Assembly (NCBI RefSeq): GCF_014201145.1
Contig: NZ_JACHDP010000001.1
Coordinates: 496,001 to 560,000, forward strand
Source of the DNA: Micromonospora parathelypteridis
GTDB taxonomy: Bacteria > Actinomycetota > Actinomycetes > Mycobacteriales > Micromonosporaceae
Direction: 5' to 3'
Length of the DNA: 64,000 nt
The first letter of the stretch is position 1; each line of letters opens with the position of its first letter. Of the stretch, positions 1 to 8,027 are shown in pieces. The notes beneath the pieces are model-generated. The model was given only the letters and a program-made list of their open reading frames with translations, made no database searches and had not been told where the DNA came from. Position numbers and translations under genes: made by a program.

Positions 1-942
1 GTCTTCGAGCAGGCCGGCGTGCTGACGACCGCGCAGGTCTCGGGGCTCCTCAGCGAGGGCGCAGTGCGTGGGCGGATCCGCTCCGGGCGCTGGCGGTCGA
101 TCTGCCGAGGCATCCTGCTGGCCGGCAATGGCCGACTCACCCGCGACCAACAGCTCTGGGTGGCAGTGCTGGCAGCCGGGCCGGGGGCGGTGCTGGCCGG
201 CGTAACCGCCGCGGCGGAAGCCGGGGTACGGGGACTGCGGCATGAGCCGCTGCACGTGCTGGTGCCAGCAGCCCGCCGCGCCGCGCGGACCACCCTGCGT
301 TCACTTCCGATCGACATGCCCGCGGTGTTGGTGCATCGCACATCGGTGCTGCCCGAGTCTCATCGTCAACTCGCTCGCCCGCCGCGTACCACCACGGCCA
401 GAGCCATCGTGGACGCAGCGGGCTGGGCGGTTGGCGTGGACGAGGCGCAGGGGTTGCTGGCCGCCGGTTGCCAGCAGCGCCGGGTGCTGTCCGACGAGTT
501 GCAGGCGGTGCTCGACGTCCTCCCTCGGGCGCCCCGCCGGCGGCTGATCGGGCAGACCATCAGCGACATCGCGGGCGGTGCCCAGGCGCTCTCCGAGATC
601 GATTTCCTGCGGCTGTGCCGCCGGCACCGGCTTCCCGCCCCCGACCTGCAGCAGCACCGGGTCGACGCGGCGGGCCGGAACCGGTGGCTGGACGCGTACT
701 GGCGAGAGTGGCGGGTGCAGGTGGAGATCGACGGCGCGCATCACATGGACGCCCGGCAGTGGGCGGCCGACATGCGTCGGCAGAACGACGTTTGGACCAG
801 CGGCGACCGGATTCTGCGCTTCCCGGCTTGGCTTGTCCGCGCCCGCCCCGACGAGGTCGCCGAGACCGTGCGCCGCGCCCTCGTCGCGGCGGGTTGGACC
901 CCAACCTCGCCCCTGCGCCACCCCGACCCCGCACGGCACTGA
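1..942 (+). CDS. DUF559-like endonuclease-fold protein with N-terminal winged-helix-like region (5' partial)
   Basis: The frame is open to base 1 (V-F-E-Q-A-G precede the first internal GTG at 19), so the true start is probably outside the window. At least 307 residues are present. The N-terminus (LTTAQVSGLL, then an arginine-rich helix and SGRW) resembles the winged-helix start of AbiEi/type IV-antitoxin-like proteins. The C-terminal third holds VEIDGAHH followed by Q-N-D and GDRILRF, the pattern of DUF559/Vsr-like PD-(D/E)XK nuclease folds. This architecture is common in actinomycetes and its cellular role is unknown. It converges on the methyltransferase gene with only 6 bases between stop codons. 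Family recognition is fairly secure; enzymatic activity is not. Confidence 0.7.
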   Translation, partial: VFEQAGVLTTAQVSGLLSEGAVRGRIRSGRWRSICRGILLAGNGRLTRDQQLWVAVLAAGPGAVLAGVTAAAEAGVRGLRHEPLHVLVPAARRAARTTLRSLPIDMPAVLVHRTSVLPESHRQLARPPRTTTARAIVDAAGWAVGVDEAQGLLAAGCQQRRVLSDELQAVLDVLPRAPRRRLIGQTISDIAGGAQALSEIDFLRLCRRHRLPAPDLQQHRVDAAGRNRWLDAYWREWRVQVEIDGAHHMDARQWAADMRRQNDVWTSGDRILRFPAWLVRARPDEVAETVRRALVAAGWTPTSPLRHPDPARH

Positions 943-948
943 CCCCGG

Positions 949-1761
949 CTATTCGCTCCACTCGGGCTTGCGGGCGACGCCGCTGTAGCCGGTGCGGGCG
1001 ACGCTCGGGTCCTCGGTGGGCGGCGGCTCGACGTGCGGCCACATGTTGACCAGGCCCGGCGGCTCAAGGACGAAGTCACCGAAGAACCGGGAAATGTCCG
1101 AGTGGCTGCGCGGCACGAACGGAGCGTTGGCGCGCTCGTAGATCGCGGAGATCCGCGCCATCAGGTCCGGGTGCGCGTCGGTGCTGGCGTGCGACAGCGC
1201 CAGGTAACTGCCGGGGGCGAGGGCGTCGCGGTAGGTCGCCACGATTCGCTGCGGGTCCTGCTCGTCGGGCACCAGGTGCAGCACGAACATCATCAGCACC
1301 GCGACGGGGCTGCCGAGGTCGATCGCGGCGCCGATCTCCGGGTGGTCGAGGACCTGCTCAGGGTGGCGCAGGTCAGCCTGCACCACCGACACCGTCTTCG
1401 AGTCGGCGAGCAGGGCGCGTCCGTGCGCGCAGACCACCGGGTCGTTGTCGACGTAGACGACGCGCACGTCCGGATCGATGCGGTGGGCGATCTCGTGGAC
1501 GTTGTCCTGCGTCGGCAGCCCGGAACCGAGATCGAGGATCTGCCGGATGCCCTTCTCCTGCACGAGGTGGCGGACCGTCCGGGCGATCAGGTCACGGCCC
1601 TGCCGGGCGGCCTCGGGCATCCATGGCGCCACCTGCAACACCATCTCGGCGGCGGCCCGGTCGGCAGCGAAGTTGTCCTTGCCGCCCAGGTAGTAGTCGA
1701 ACATCCTCGCCGCGTTCGGCTTGTCAGGTTGCAGGCCGACCTCGGACTCCGACTGCGTCAT
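949..1761 (-). CDS. SAM-dependent methyltransferase, DUF574/Methyltransf_19 family
   Basis: A 270-residue protein of the large actinomycete DUF574 family. The N-terminal signature DKPNAARMFDYYLGGKDNF and the SAM-binding motif LDLGSGLPTQDNVHE are clear. A second conserved stretch (YVDNDPVV) supplies the acidic residue expected to bind the ribose of SAM. The ATG at 1761 was chosen because GGGGGAGAGG lies just upstream and the family signature starts here; the frame stays open further upstream but that stretch is antisense to the neighbouring gene and lacks family similarity. Substrates are generally unknown. Members often sit beside DUF742/roadblock regulators, but not here. Confidence 0.9.
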   Translation of the reverse strand: MTQSESEVGLQPDKPNAARMFDYYLGGKDNFAADRAAAEMVLQVAPWMPEAARQGRDLIARTVRHLVQEKGIRQILDLGSGLPTQDNVHEIAHRIDPDVRVVYVDNDPVVCAHGRALLADSKTVSVVQADLRHPEQVLDHPEIGAAIDLGSPVAVLMMFVLHLVPDEQDPQRIVATYRDALAPGSYLALSHASTDAHPDLMARISAIYERANAPFVPRSHSDISRFFGDFVLEPPGLVNMWPHVEPPPTEDPSVARTGYSGVARKPEWSE

Positions 1762-1874
1762 GACTGACTGCCTCTCCCCCGTCGATCCCGCAGCATAACG
1801 TCCTGCCGGGTGATGGGTTGACCGTGCGACCGGCTGGCCCGAGTGAACGGGCCGGCCGGACCGCGGTGGTGGTG

Positions 1875-3941
1875 TCAGCCGGTCGCGCAGACGGTGCCGT
1901 TGAGGGTGAACGTCGTGGGCAGCACGTTCGGCCCGCTGTACGCGCCGACGAATCCGGCGCTCACGCTGCCACCGGCGGCGATCTGCCGATTGTCGTCGGT
2001 GGGGGTGACCCGCACGGCGGTGCCAACCTGTTCCCAGGTGGCGCTCCACCCGCTGCTCACCTGCTGCCAGCCGGTCGGCCAGGTCCAGGTGAGGGTCCAG
2101 CCGTTGATCGGGCCGGTCCCGTTGTTGACGATCTCGACGCCGCCGATGTAGCCGTTGCCCCAGTCGCTGTTGGTGGTGAAGCGGACGGTGCACGCGCCGG
2201 AGGCAGGGCTGCCGGTGGCGAAGGTGAGCGGCGGTGACGCCCAGGACACCCGGCCGGCAGTGTCGCGAGCCAGCACGTTGACGGTGTATCTGCTGCCCGG
2301 CACCAGGTTGCCGACCGTGAACGAGGTGGCCGTCGTCTCGCCGAGCTGCTCGCTGACCGCACCGTTCTGCCGGTGCACCTCGTACTTGGCGATCGGGCTG
2401 CCGCCCGGTGCGGCGGCCGGCCAGGAGATCGTCGCGGCGCGGTCGGTGACGCCGCTGGCGGTGGGCTGGCCCGGCGCCGTGGGACGGCCGCTGGTTCCGC
2501 CGGCCGCGCGCAGCACGAGCGTGGTCAGCGAGTACGCCGGCAGCGTCCGGCTCGTCGCGGTGCCGGACTGGCTGGTGGCGATGCCGCTGGCACCGTTGGT
2601 GAGGGTGGAGACCGTCGGCGCGGCACCGGACGGTGTGAACCCGGAGTAGTCGATGGCGACCTGATGCGCCGCGTCCGGGTCCTTGTTGACCAGCAGCACG
2701 GCGAGGTCACCGTTGCCCCGCCGGACGGCATGTGCGGTGACCAGCGGGTCGTCGGTGCCGGCGCGGATGAACTGGTCGCCGGCCCTGGCGAACAGCTTCA
2801 TCATGGTCAGCCCGTGGTACGGCGCGAACGGGGTGTTCAGTGGCGGCTCGCAGACCGAGCCGTCCTCGGTGCAGGTGCCGCTGGAGAGCATCCCGAAGTC
2901 GCCGTAGTCGGTCTGTCCGGCCACCTGCGTCACGGTGCCGATGCCGTTGTGCACGTTCCACCAGTGGGCGGTGAAGACACCGTTCTCCAGCAGGCCGCTG
3001 TACGCGTCGGCCAGGAAGAGCGCCCCGGGCTGGGTGTTCTGGCCGACGCCGACGTTCAGCTCGGTGAAGCTGATGCCGATGCGCGCGGCGTTCGGGCCCG
3101 CGAAGCGGGTGAGTTGCTGCCGCAGCAGGTAGGTCGCGTCGGGGATGTGGCTGGTGCGGGCCAGCGACTCCGCGGCGGTGCCACCCGGGTACCAGTGCAC
3201 GTCCACGAAGTCGATCTTTCCGCCGGCGAGGGAGAGCACGGTCTGGTTCCACGAGCCCGGGTCGCTGCCGGCGGTGATCCCGTCCGGCCAGTTGCCCGGC
3301 ATCGTCAACACCGCGCCGACCTTGACGCTGGGGTCGACCGCCTTCATCGCGTCGGCGTACTCGATGACCAGCCGCGCGTACTGTGTCGCGCTCTTGTCCG
3401 GGTGGTCGTCGGCCTCCCAGGCCGACCCGTAGTGCCCGTTGCCGTAGTTCTCGTTGCCGACCGTCCAGAACTTCGCGCCGTAGCCCTTGGTCACGTTGGC
3501 GTAGCGCACCCAGTCGGCGGCCTCGGCGGGCGTACCGGTGCCGTAGTTCGCAATGATCATCGGTTGGGCGCCGACCCGCTGGACGGCCGCCATGAAGGTG
3601 TCGAAGTCGGTGTTCGGCGCGACGTACCCGCCGGGAGCGGTGTGGTCCTTCCAGTGGTAGATGTCGGCGTAGGAGCCGCCGGGGTAGCGCATCATCTGCA
3701 CGCCAGCGTCGCGTAGCAGGTCCGACGTCTCGGCGGTGCCCAGGTTCTGGTCCCAGATGGCGTGGTTGACACCCAACGCGGTGTCGGGCACGGTCGCCAG
3801 CCCCGCGCGGGCGTTGACGGTCACGGTCACGGTGACGGGGTCGGGGGCGGCGCTGGCGGTCGGTGGATTGATGCCGGAGAGCGCGGTCACGGCGAGCAGC
3901 AGGCTCACCAGAAGGGACGCGCGCCTTTTCGGGATGGGCAT
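1875..3941 (-). CDS. Secreted alpha-L-arabinofuranosidase-like glycoside hydrolase with FnIII and CBM2 modules
   Basis: A 688-residue secreted enzyme. A signal peptide (MPIPKRR, a hydrophobic stretch, then ASA) is followed by a (beta/alpha)8 catalytic region to about residue 470. WTVGNENYG is the clan GH-A acid/base Asn-Glu motif and FTELNVG the probable nucleophile region, as in GH51-type arabinofuranosidases. A fibronectin III domain (about 480-565) and a C-terminal CBM2 (about 575-688, opening ACTVRF and ending in Cys) follow. It probably releases arabinose side chains from plant cell-wall arabinoxylan while bound to cellulose or xylan. Exact GH family and substrate are inferred. It follows the serine hydrolase gene on the same strand but after a 263-base gap, so it is likely transcribed separately. 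Confidence 0.8.
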   Translation of the reverse strand: MPIPKRRASLLVSLLLAVTALSGINPPTASAAPDPVTVTVTVNARAGLATVPDTALGVNHAIWDQNLGTAETSDLLRDAGVQMMRYPGGSYADIYHWKDHTAPGGYVAPNTDFDTFMAAVQRVGAQPMIIANYGTGTPAEAADWVRYANVTKGYGAKFWTVGNENYGNGHYGSAWEADDHPDKSATQYARLVIEYADAMKAVDPSVKVGAVLTMPGNWPDGITAGSDPGSWNQTVLSLAGGKIDFVDVHWYPGGTAAESLARTSHIPDATYLLRQQLTRFAGPNAARIGISFTELNVGVGQNTQPGALFLADAYSGLLENGVFTAHWWNVHNGIGTVTQVAGQTDYGDFGMLSSGTCTEDGSVCEPPLNTPFAPYHGLTMMKLFARAGDQFIRAGTDDPLVTAHAVRRGNGDLAVLLVNKDPDAAHQVAIDYSGFTPSGAAPTVSTLTNGASGIATSQSGTATSRTLPAYSLTTLVLRAAGGTSGRPTAPGQPTASGVTDRAATISWPAAAPGGSPIAKYEVHRQNGAVSEQLGETTATSFTVGNLVPGSRYTVNVLARDTAGRVSWASPPLTFATGSPASGACTVRFTTNSDWGNGYIGGVEIVNNGTGPINGWTLTWTWPTGWQQVSSGWSATWEQVGTAVRVTPTDDNRQIAAGGSVSAGFVGAYSGPNVLPTTFTLNGTVCATG

Positions 3942-4012
3942 GGGCTGGGCTTCCTTCGCGGCAATGGGTGGACGGATGGCTCACGGAGGTCCATCGGTCG
4001 TGCCGCCGTCCC

Positions 4013-4035
4013 CCGGGATCCGTACTGGATCCCGG
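4013..4035. repeat. Perfect 9-bp inverted repeat upstream of the arabinofuranosidase-like gene
   Basis: CCGGGATCC, a 5-base loop (GTACT), then GGATCCCGG. It sits 72 bases upstream of the minus-strand start at 3941 and downstream of the serine hydrolase stop. It could be an operator for the glycosidase gene or part of termination of the upstream gene; the sequence alone does not decide. Confidence 0.45.
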
Positions 4036-4145
4036 CTGCCCTTTGGACGGACATCAGCCCCGCGCGCGCGGCTCGTCATCGACGCACAAGAATGTCATGG
4101 TCGGATCGAGGATCTCAAGGGGCACTACACGTCGTCGTCCTCGCC

Positions 4146-4178
4146 GCGGCCACTACGGCGCCTACGCACAGTGGCCGC
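4146..4178 (-). terminator. Hairpin downstream of the serine hydrolase gene
   Basis: GCGGCCACT (4146-4154) pairs perfectly with AGTGGCCGC (4170-4178) around a 15-base loop. It starts 26 bases beyond the stop at 4205. There is no T-tract, as is usual for actinomycete intrinsic terminators. Confidence 0.5.
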
Positions 4179-4204
4179 AGCCAGCAGCGTGACGACCGCG
4201 GCGG

Positions 4205-5350
4205 TCAACACGTTCGCCAGACGCTCAGGCAGCGTGCCATAAACCGGAAGGGGATGGCCTGCCCCTTGGTCTGGTCAACGGTGCCGACCAAATGCAGGTC
4301 GAGCTCCGGACAGTGGAAGAGCCACGTTCCGGTGGCTCCCGAGTGACCGACGAGCGTGGCCGGGCCGCGCCGCGGCGCCATGAGCCGACCGACCGTGAAG
4401 AACATGGTGCCCAGTCCGTACCGGAGGACGGGGATGTTGCGCAGCCGGTTGCGCCGCTCGGTGAGCAGTTCCAGTGAGCGGGCGTCACTGAAGAGCTTGC
4501 CGTCAAGCAGCGCTCGCTGGAAGGTGAGGAGATCGCCGGTAGTGCTGAACAGATCGTTGCAGGATTCGATCATCGAGGTCAGTTCCACGCGGCGCCGTTT
4601 CGCGTAGAGGGACGACGGCATTGCGGTCGCCGGATCCGGCGGGCAATGTCCCGGAAGCCAGGTGTGCGTCAGGCCGAGGGGGCCGATGATCCGTTCGGTC
4701 AGCAGTTCGGCGAACGACCGATCGGTCACCGTCTCCACGATGCGGATGAGAAGCTGAAATCCGGTGTCGGAGTAGCGGGCCTTCTGCCGAGCGGCGTTGA
4801 GGTCCTGCGGCTCGAAGTGCGGGCGCTGCTGCTCGCGCGTGGTCCGCATTGTGTCGTCGAAGGTCCAGGCCAGATCCTGACCGGCGGCAAGCCGCTCATA
4901 CAAGCTCAGGCCTGCACGACGCTTCTCGAAGTGGTCGGGCAACCCGGACGTGTGACTCGCGAGGTGACGCACCGTAATCTCGGACGTCCGGTCGATTCCC
5001 CGAAGGACATGGAGTCCTGCGATCGTCTCCGCTGGTAGATAGCGGTCGATCGCCACGGCCAAGTCGAGCTCGCCGCGCTCGTATGCCTGCAGCACCAGCG
5101 CGATGATGAAACGCTTGGTGACACTCGCGATGAAGAACGGGGTATCGGGACGCAGCGGGTGATCGTCGGCAGCGGCAGGGCCAGAGGCAGCGGACCAGCG
5201 CCGCTTCCCGTCGCCGCTGCTGAGGGCGAGGTTGACATGGTGTATACCGCGTCGCGCGACGAGGTTCTCCAGCAGGCCTGTCAGCCGCGCGTCGACGTCG
5301 GCGGGCACGTGATTGTCAGGAGCCGGGGTCGTGGCAAGCGGCAATGTCAC
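4205..5350 (-). CDS. Beta-lactamase-fold serine hydrolase
   Basis: A 381-residue class C beta-lactamase/penicillin-binding-like hydrolase. SVTK (Ser76-Lys79 in this numbering) is the SxxK nucleophile motif, YSD the tyrosine motif and HSG the KTG-equivalent near the C-terminus. No signal peptide is evident, so it is probably a cytoplasmic esterase, peptidase or amidase rather than a resistance lactamase. The GTG at 5350 is preferred because AGGGAG lies 7 bases before it. An ATG at 5371 and an extension to 5440 are open, but the extension would run through the operator and into the divergent gene. The gene is divergent from a PadR regulator with a palindrome between them, so it is probably the repressed target. 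Confidence 0.82.
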   Translation of the reverse strand: MTLPLATTPAPDNHVPADVDARLTGLLENLVARRGIHHVNLALSSGDGKRRWSAASGPAAADDHPLRPDTPFFIASVTKRFIIALVLQAYERGELDLAVAIDRYLPAETIAGLHVLRGIDRTSEITVRHLASHTSGLPDHFEKRRAGLSLYERLAAGQDLAWTFDDTMRTTREQQRPHFEPQDLNAARQKARYSDTGFQLLIRIVETVTDRSFAELLTERIIGPLGLTHTWLPGHCPPDPATAMPSSLYAKRRRVELTSMIESCNDLFSTTGDLLTFQRALLDGKLFSDARSLELLTERRNRLRNIPVLRYGLGTMFFTVGRLMAPRRGPATLVGHSGATGTWLFHCPELDLHLVGTVDQTKGQAIPFRFMARCLSVWRTC

Positions 5351-5389
5351 GTGAATGCTCCCTGTCCCCATCTCCCCGAGCCGATCACT

Positions 5390-5410
5390 GACATGTCTAC
5401 TAGATATGTC
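5390..5410. promoter_or_regulatory. Near-perfect palindromic operator between serine hydrolase and padR
   Basis: Left arm GACATGTCTA, central C, right arm TAGATATGTC; 9 of 10 positions pair. It lies in the only non-coding gap between the divergent genes, 20-40 bases from the hydrolase start and just upstream of the probable leaderless padR promoter (TAGACT at 5428-5433). ATGT/ACAT half-sites are typical of PadR operators. Binding by the neighbouring regulator is inferred. Confidence 0.7.
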
Positions 5411-5439
5411 TATGAGAGGCAACGGCTTAGACTCGGCCA

Positions 5440-5982
5440 ATGGCCCATGTGATCCTCGGTCTGCTCCTGATCGCCCAGCAGAGCTTCTACGACCTCATCA
5501 AAGGATTCGAGGCCGGCGTCGCACACTTCTACAGCGCCAGCTCGGGCAGCATCAAGCGGGCGCTGGACACCCTGCTCGCACGAGGGCTCATCGAGGTCGC
5601 CAGCATCGAAGCCGGGGGCCGGGGGCGGAAGGTGTACCGCGTCACCGACGCTGGTCGCCAGGCGTTCCACACATGGATGACAGAGGAGCTGACTGGGTCC
5701 AGTCTGGAAACCGCTGCGCTGTCCAGGCTCTACTTCCTCGGCCTCCTGGAGCCAGTCGAACGCGTACCGGTGCTGCGCCGAATCACGGCGCGCATCGAGG
5801 TCGACCTCGCCGGACTCTCGACCCTTGACAAGCACCTCAACAACCTGGACATCTCCGCGGAGCACCGCGACCTCGCCACCCATCAGCGCGCAACGCTCGA
5901 CTACGGCATCGCGGCGCACCGCTTCACGCTCAACTGGTTCCGCGATTACGTCGACCGGTACGAGCCGCCGAGCCAGAGGTAG
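5440..5982 (+). CDS. PadR-family transcriptional regulator
   Basis: A 180-residue PadR regulator. The N-terminal winged helix opens MAHVILGLLLIAQQ and carries the wing region GSIKRALDTLLARGLIEV; the C-terminal part (about 95-175) forms the helical dimerisation domain. The ATG at 5440 is preceded by TAGACT plus 6 bases, so the mRNA is probably leaderless. It is divergent from a serine hydrolase gene with a 21-bp palindrome between them, which suggests autoregulation and control of that hydrolase. The ligand is unknown. Confidence 0.88.
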   Translation: MAHVILGLLLIAQQSFYDLIKGFEAGVAHFYSASSGSIKRALDTLLARGLIEVASIEAGGRGRKVYRVTDAGRQAFHTWMTEELTGSSLETAALSRLYFLGLLEPVERVPVLRRITARIEVDLAGLSTLDKHLNNLDISAEHRDLATHQRATLDYGIAAHRFTLNWFRDYVDRYEPPSQR

Positions 5983-6029
5983 CCCGGGGGGCGGCGATTG
6001 CACGAACGCGAGCCGCATAACCTAACGTC

Positions 6030-6737
6030 ATGCGGGGACGATTCGGTGCGCTCAGGCGGTGGTACGCGCAGCGCCGGCCGTTCGTTCGCCGCACGCTCGT
6101 CGCTCTGGTGGTTGGTGCGGTGCTGCTGACCGGCGGCACGTTGGCCAGCGTGCGGTGGATCCGCGACGCCGCGGACGGCCACATCTACAGCGAGGCTTCC
6201 GTGCCGGATGCGCCGGTCGCCCTGGTGCTCGGGACCAAGGTGGACGCGGACGGCAGCCCGTCGCCGTTCCTCGCCGCCCGGCTGGAGATCGCGCGACGGC
6301 TGTTCGTGGGCGGCAAGGTGCGGGCGATCCTGGTGTCCGGTGACAACATGAACGCGGACTACAACGAGCCCGCCGCGATGCTGGGCTGGCTGGTCGACCG
6401 GGGCGTACCGGCGCGCAAGGTGGTGCTCGATTACGCCGGTTTCGACACGTACGACTCGTGTGCGCGGGCCGAGCGCATCTTCGGGGTGCGGCGCGCGACG
6501 GTGGTGACCCAGTCCTTCCACCTCCCCCGCGCCGTGGCACTGTGCAGAGGTCTCGGCATCGATGCCACCGGGGTGGGTGACGAGACCGCGAAGCGCTACG
6601 CCCAGACGTGGCGGATCAGCTCCTCCCGCGAGAACGGCGCCTGCCTGAAGGCCGCGCTGGACCTGCTCTCCGGTCGGGACCCGGCGCACCTCGGCCGCCG
6701 GGAGACGGGCGTCGACGACGCCCTCCGCGCGGCCTGA
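6030..6737 (+). CDS. SanA/YdcF-like DUF218 membrane-anchored protein
   Basis: A 235-residue protein with an Arg-rich cytoplasmic start, one membrane helix (about 22-40) and an extracytoplasmic DUF218 domain. Conserved family elements are VALVLGTKV, ILVSGDN, YNEPAAM and FDTYDSCARAERIFG, followed by TQSFHLPRAV. E. coli SanA of this family affects envelope permeability to vancomycin; the biochemical activity is unknown. TAACCT lies 6 bases before the ATG, so translation is probably leaderless. The gene converges on the LacI gene with 6 bases between stops. Confidence 0.88.
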   Translation: MRGRFGALRRWYAQRRPFVRRTLVALVVGAVLLTGGTLASVRWIRDAADGHIYSEASVPDAPVALVLGTKVDADGSPSPFLAARLEIARRLFVGGKVRAILVSGDNMNADYNEPAAMLGWLVDRGVPARKVVLDYAGFDTYDSCARAERIFGVRRATVVTQSFHLPRAVALCRGLGIDATGVGDETAKRYAQTWRISSSRENGACLKAALDLLSGRDPAHLGRRETGVDDALRAA

Positions 6738-6743
6738 CGACGG

Positions 6744-7775
6744 TCAGGACGCTGCCGCTCGCCGTGGTGGCGCGGCACTGTCGCGCACGATGAGCTCGGT
6801 GGCCAGCTCGACCCGAGGGCTTTCGGTCTTCTCGCCGCCGGCGAGGCGCAACACGGTCCGTGCGGCCAACATGCCCATCTCGGCCAGGGGTTGTCGGACG
6901 GTGGTCAGCGGCGGGGAGCACCACCGGACCTCCGGCAGGTCGTCGAAGCCGACCACGCTGATGTCGTCGGGCACCCGTAGGCCGCGTTTACGGACCGCCT
7001 CGTAGACGCCGAGCGCCATCTGGTCGCTGGAGGCGAAGATGGCGGTGGGCGGGTCGGGCAGGCCCAGCAGTTGCAGACCCGCGCTGAAACCGGCCTCGTG
7101 ATAGAAGTTGCCGGGGCGGATGAGGGTGTCGTCGACGGGGATGTCGGCAGCGCCGAGGGCAGCCCGGTAGCCGTCCATCCGGGCCCGGCTGCACATCAGG
7201 TGCGGTGGGCCGGCGATGAAGCCGATGCGGCGGTGGCCGAGGCTGATCAGGTACTGGTTGGCGCTCAGGCTGCCCGCCCAGTTGGTGGCGCCGATGGTGG
7301 GTGATTCCTGCGGGTCGACGCCGGCAGGGTCGATGATGACCACCGGCAGGTGGAGCCGGCGCAGCTCGGCCTGCAACGGCGGGTTCACCATCGAGGTCAC
7401 GAAGATGACGCCCTCTGTGGAGCGCGTACGCATGTTGTCGAGCCACTGTTTGGCCGAGGAGATGCGCCAGTGGATGGCCGATACGACGGTGCCGACGCCG
7501 CTGGTCTGTCCGACGTCCTCCACCCCGCGGATGATCTCCACGGCCCAGGGGCTGTCCAGGTCGTTGAAGACCAGGTCGATGAGGGCGGCGTCGGTGCGCC
7601 GGGCCGGTGACCGCCGGCGGTAGCCGTGCCGGTTGAGCAGGGCCTCGACGCGTTCCCGGGTGTCGGGCGCGACGTCGGAGCGGCCATTGATGACCCGGGA
7701 AACCGTGGGCACGGAGACACCGGCCAGCCGCGCGATCATGGCGATGGTGACGTTTCGGCCGTTCTCGGCGCCCAC
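6744..7775 (-). CDS. LacI-family transcriptional regulator
   Basis: A 343-residue LacI repressor. Helix-turn-helix TIAMIARLAGVSVPTVSRVI (about residues 9-28) is followed by the hinge helix and a periplasmic-binding-protein-like sensor domain (LGHRRIGFIAGP, then the SVVGFDDLPE signature). GTG at 7775 has AAGGGGGG just upstream; the frame continues through the antisense of the next gene, which is rejected. It is divergent from a GH43 xylosidase with a CCGGAACTTTC-like site between them, so it most likely represses xylan-oligosaccharide use and is released by xylobiose or arabinose-type ligands. The ligand is inferred from context only. Confidence 0.92.
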   Translation of the reverse strand: MGAENGRNVTIAMIARLAGVSVPTVSRVINGRSDVAPDTRERVEALLNRHGYRRRSPARRTDAALIDLVFNDLDSPWAVEIIRGVEDVGQTSGVGTVVSAIHWRISSAKQWLDNMRTRSTEGVIFVTSMVNPPLQAELRRLHLPVVIIDPAGVDPQESPTIGATNWAGSLSANQYLISLGHRRIGFIAGPPHLMCSRARMDGYRAALGAADIPVDDTLIRPGNFYHEAGFSAGLQLLGLPDPPTAIFASSDQMALGVYEAVRKRGLRVPDDISVVGFDDLPEVRWCSPPLTTVRQPLAEMGMLAARTVLRLAGGEKTESPRVELATELIVRDSAAPPRRAAAS

Positions 7776-7846
7776 GGTCCCCCCTTCGTCCTGCTGGAAG
7801 CTTCGGGCCTGCACGCCGGTAGAGCCGGCAGGGCGCCAACGTGGAT

Positions 7847-7999
7847 CTCCGGAACTTTCAATGCGTAGCCGGTAATACCGATCGATGGCCGGCACGCTAC
7901 GAGCTGCCGCCGCCACGGTCAATACCTCTGTCCTATTGCGAAAGGACCGGCTAGCGTAGGCAGCGCTTCCAGTGATCCTGGACCGCGATTTTCCGGAAA
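7847..7999. promoter_or_regulatory. Intergenic control region between lacI-type regulator and GH43 xylosidase, two candidate operators
   Basis: TCCGGAACTTTCAA near 7847-7860 resembles GGAAACTTTC-type sites of LacI regulators of xylan genes. TTTCCGGAAA at 7990-7999 is a perfect 10-bp palindrome 28 bases before the GH43 start. Either could be the LacI operator. No confident -35/-10 pair with normal spacing was found. Confidence 0.45.
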
Positions 8000-8027
8000 T
8001 TCCAGTACGCCGCACAGAGGAGCCCTC

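Noticed and set aside
4205..5350. Antibiotic-resistance beta-lactamase
   Set aside because: No signal peptide, and the motif set fits general class C-like esterases or peptidases; PadR control does not imply lactam resistance.
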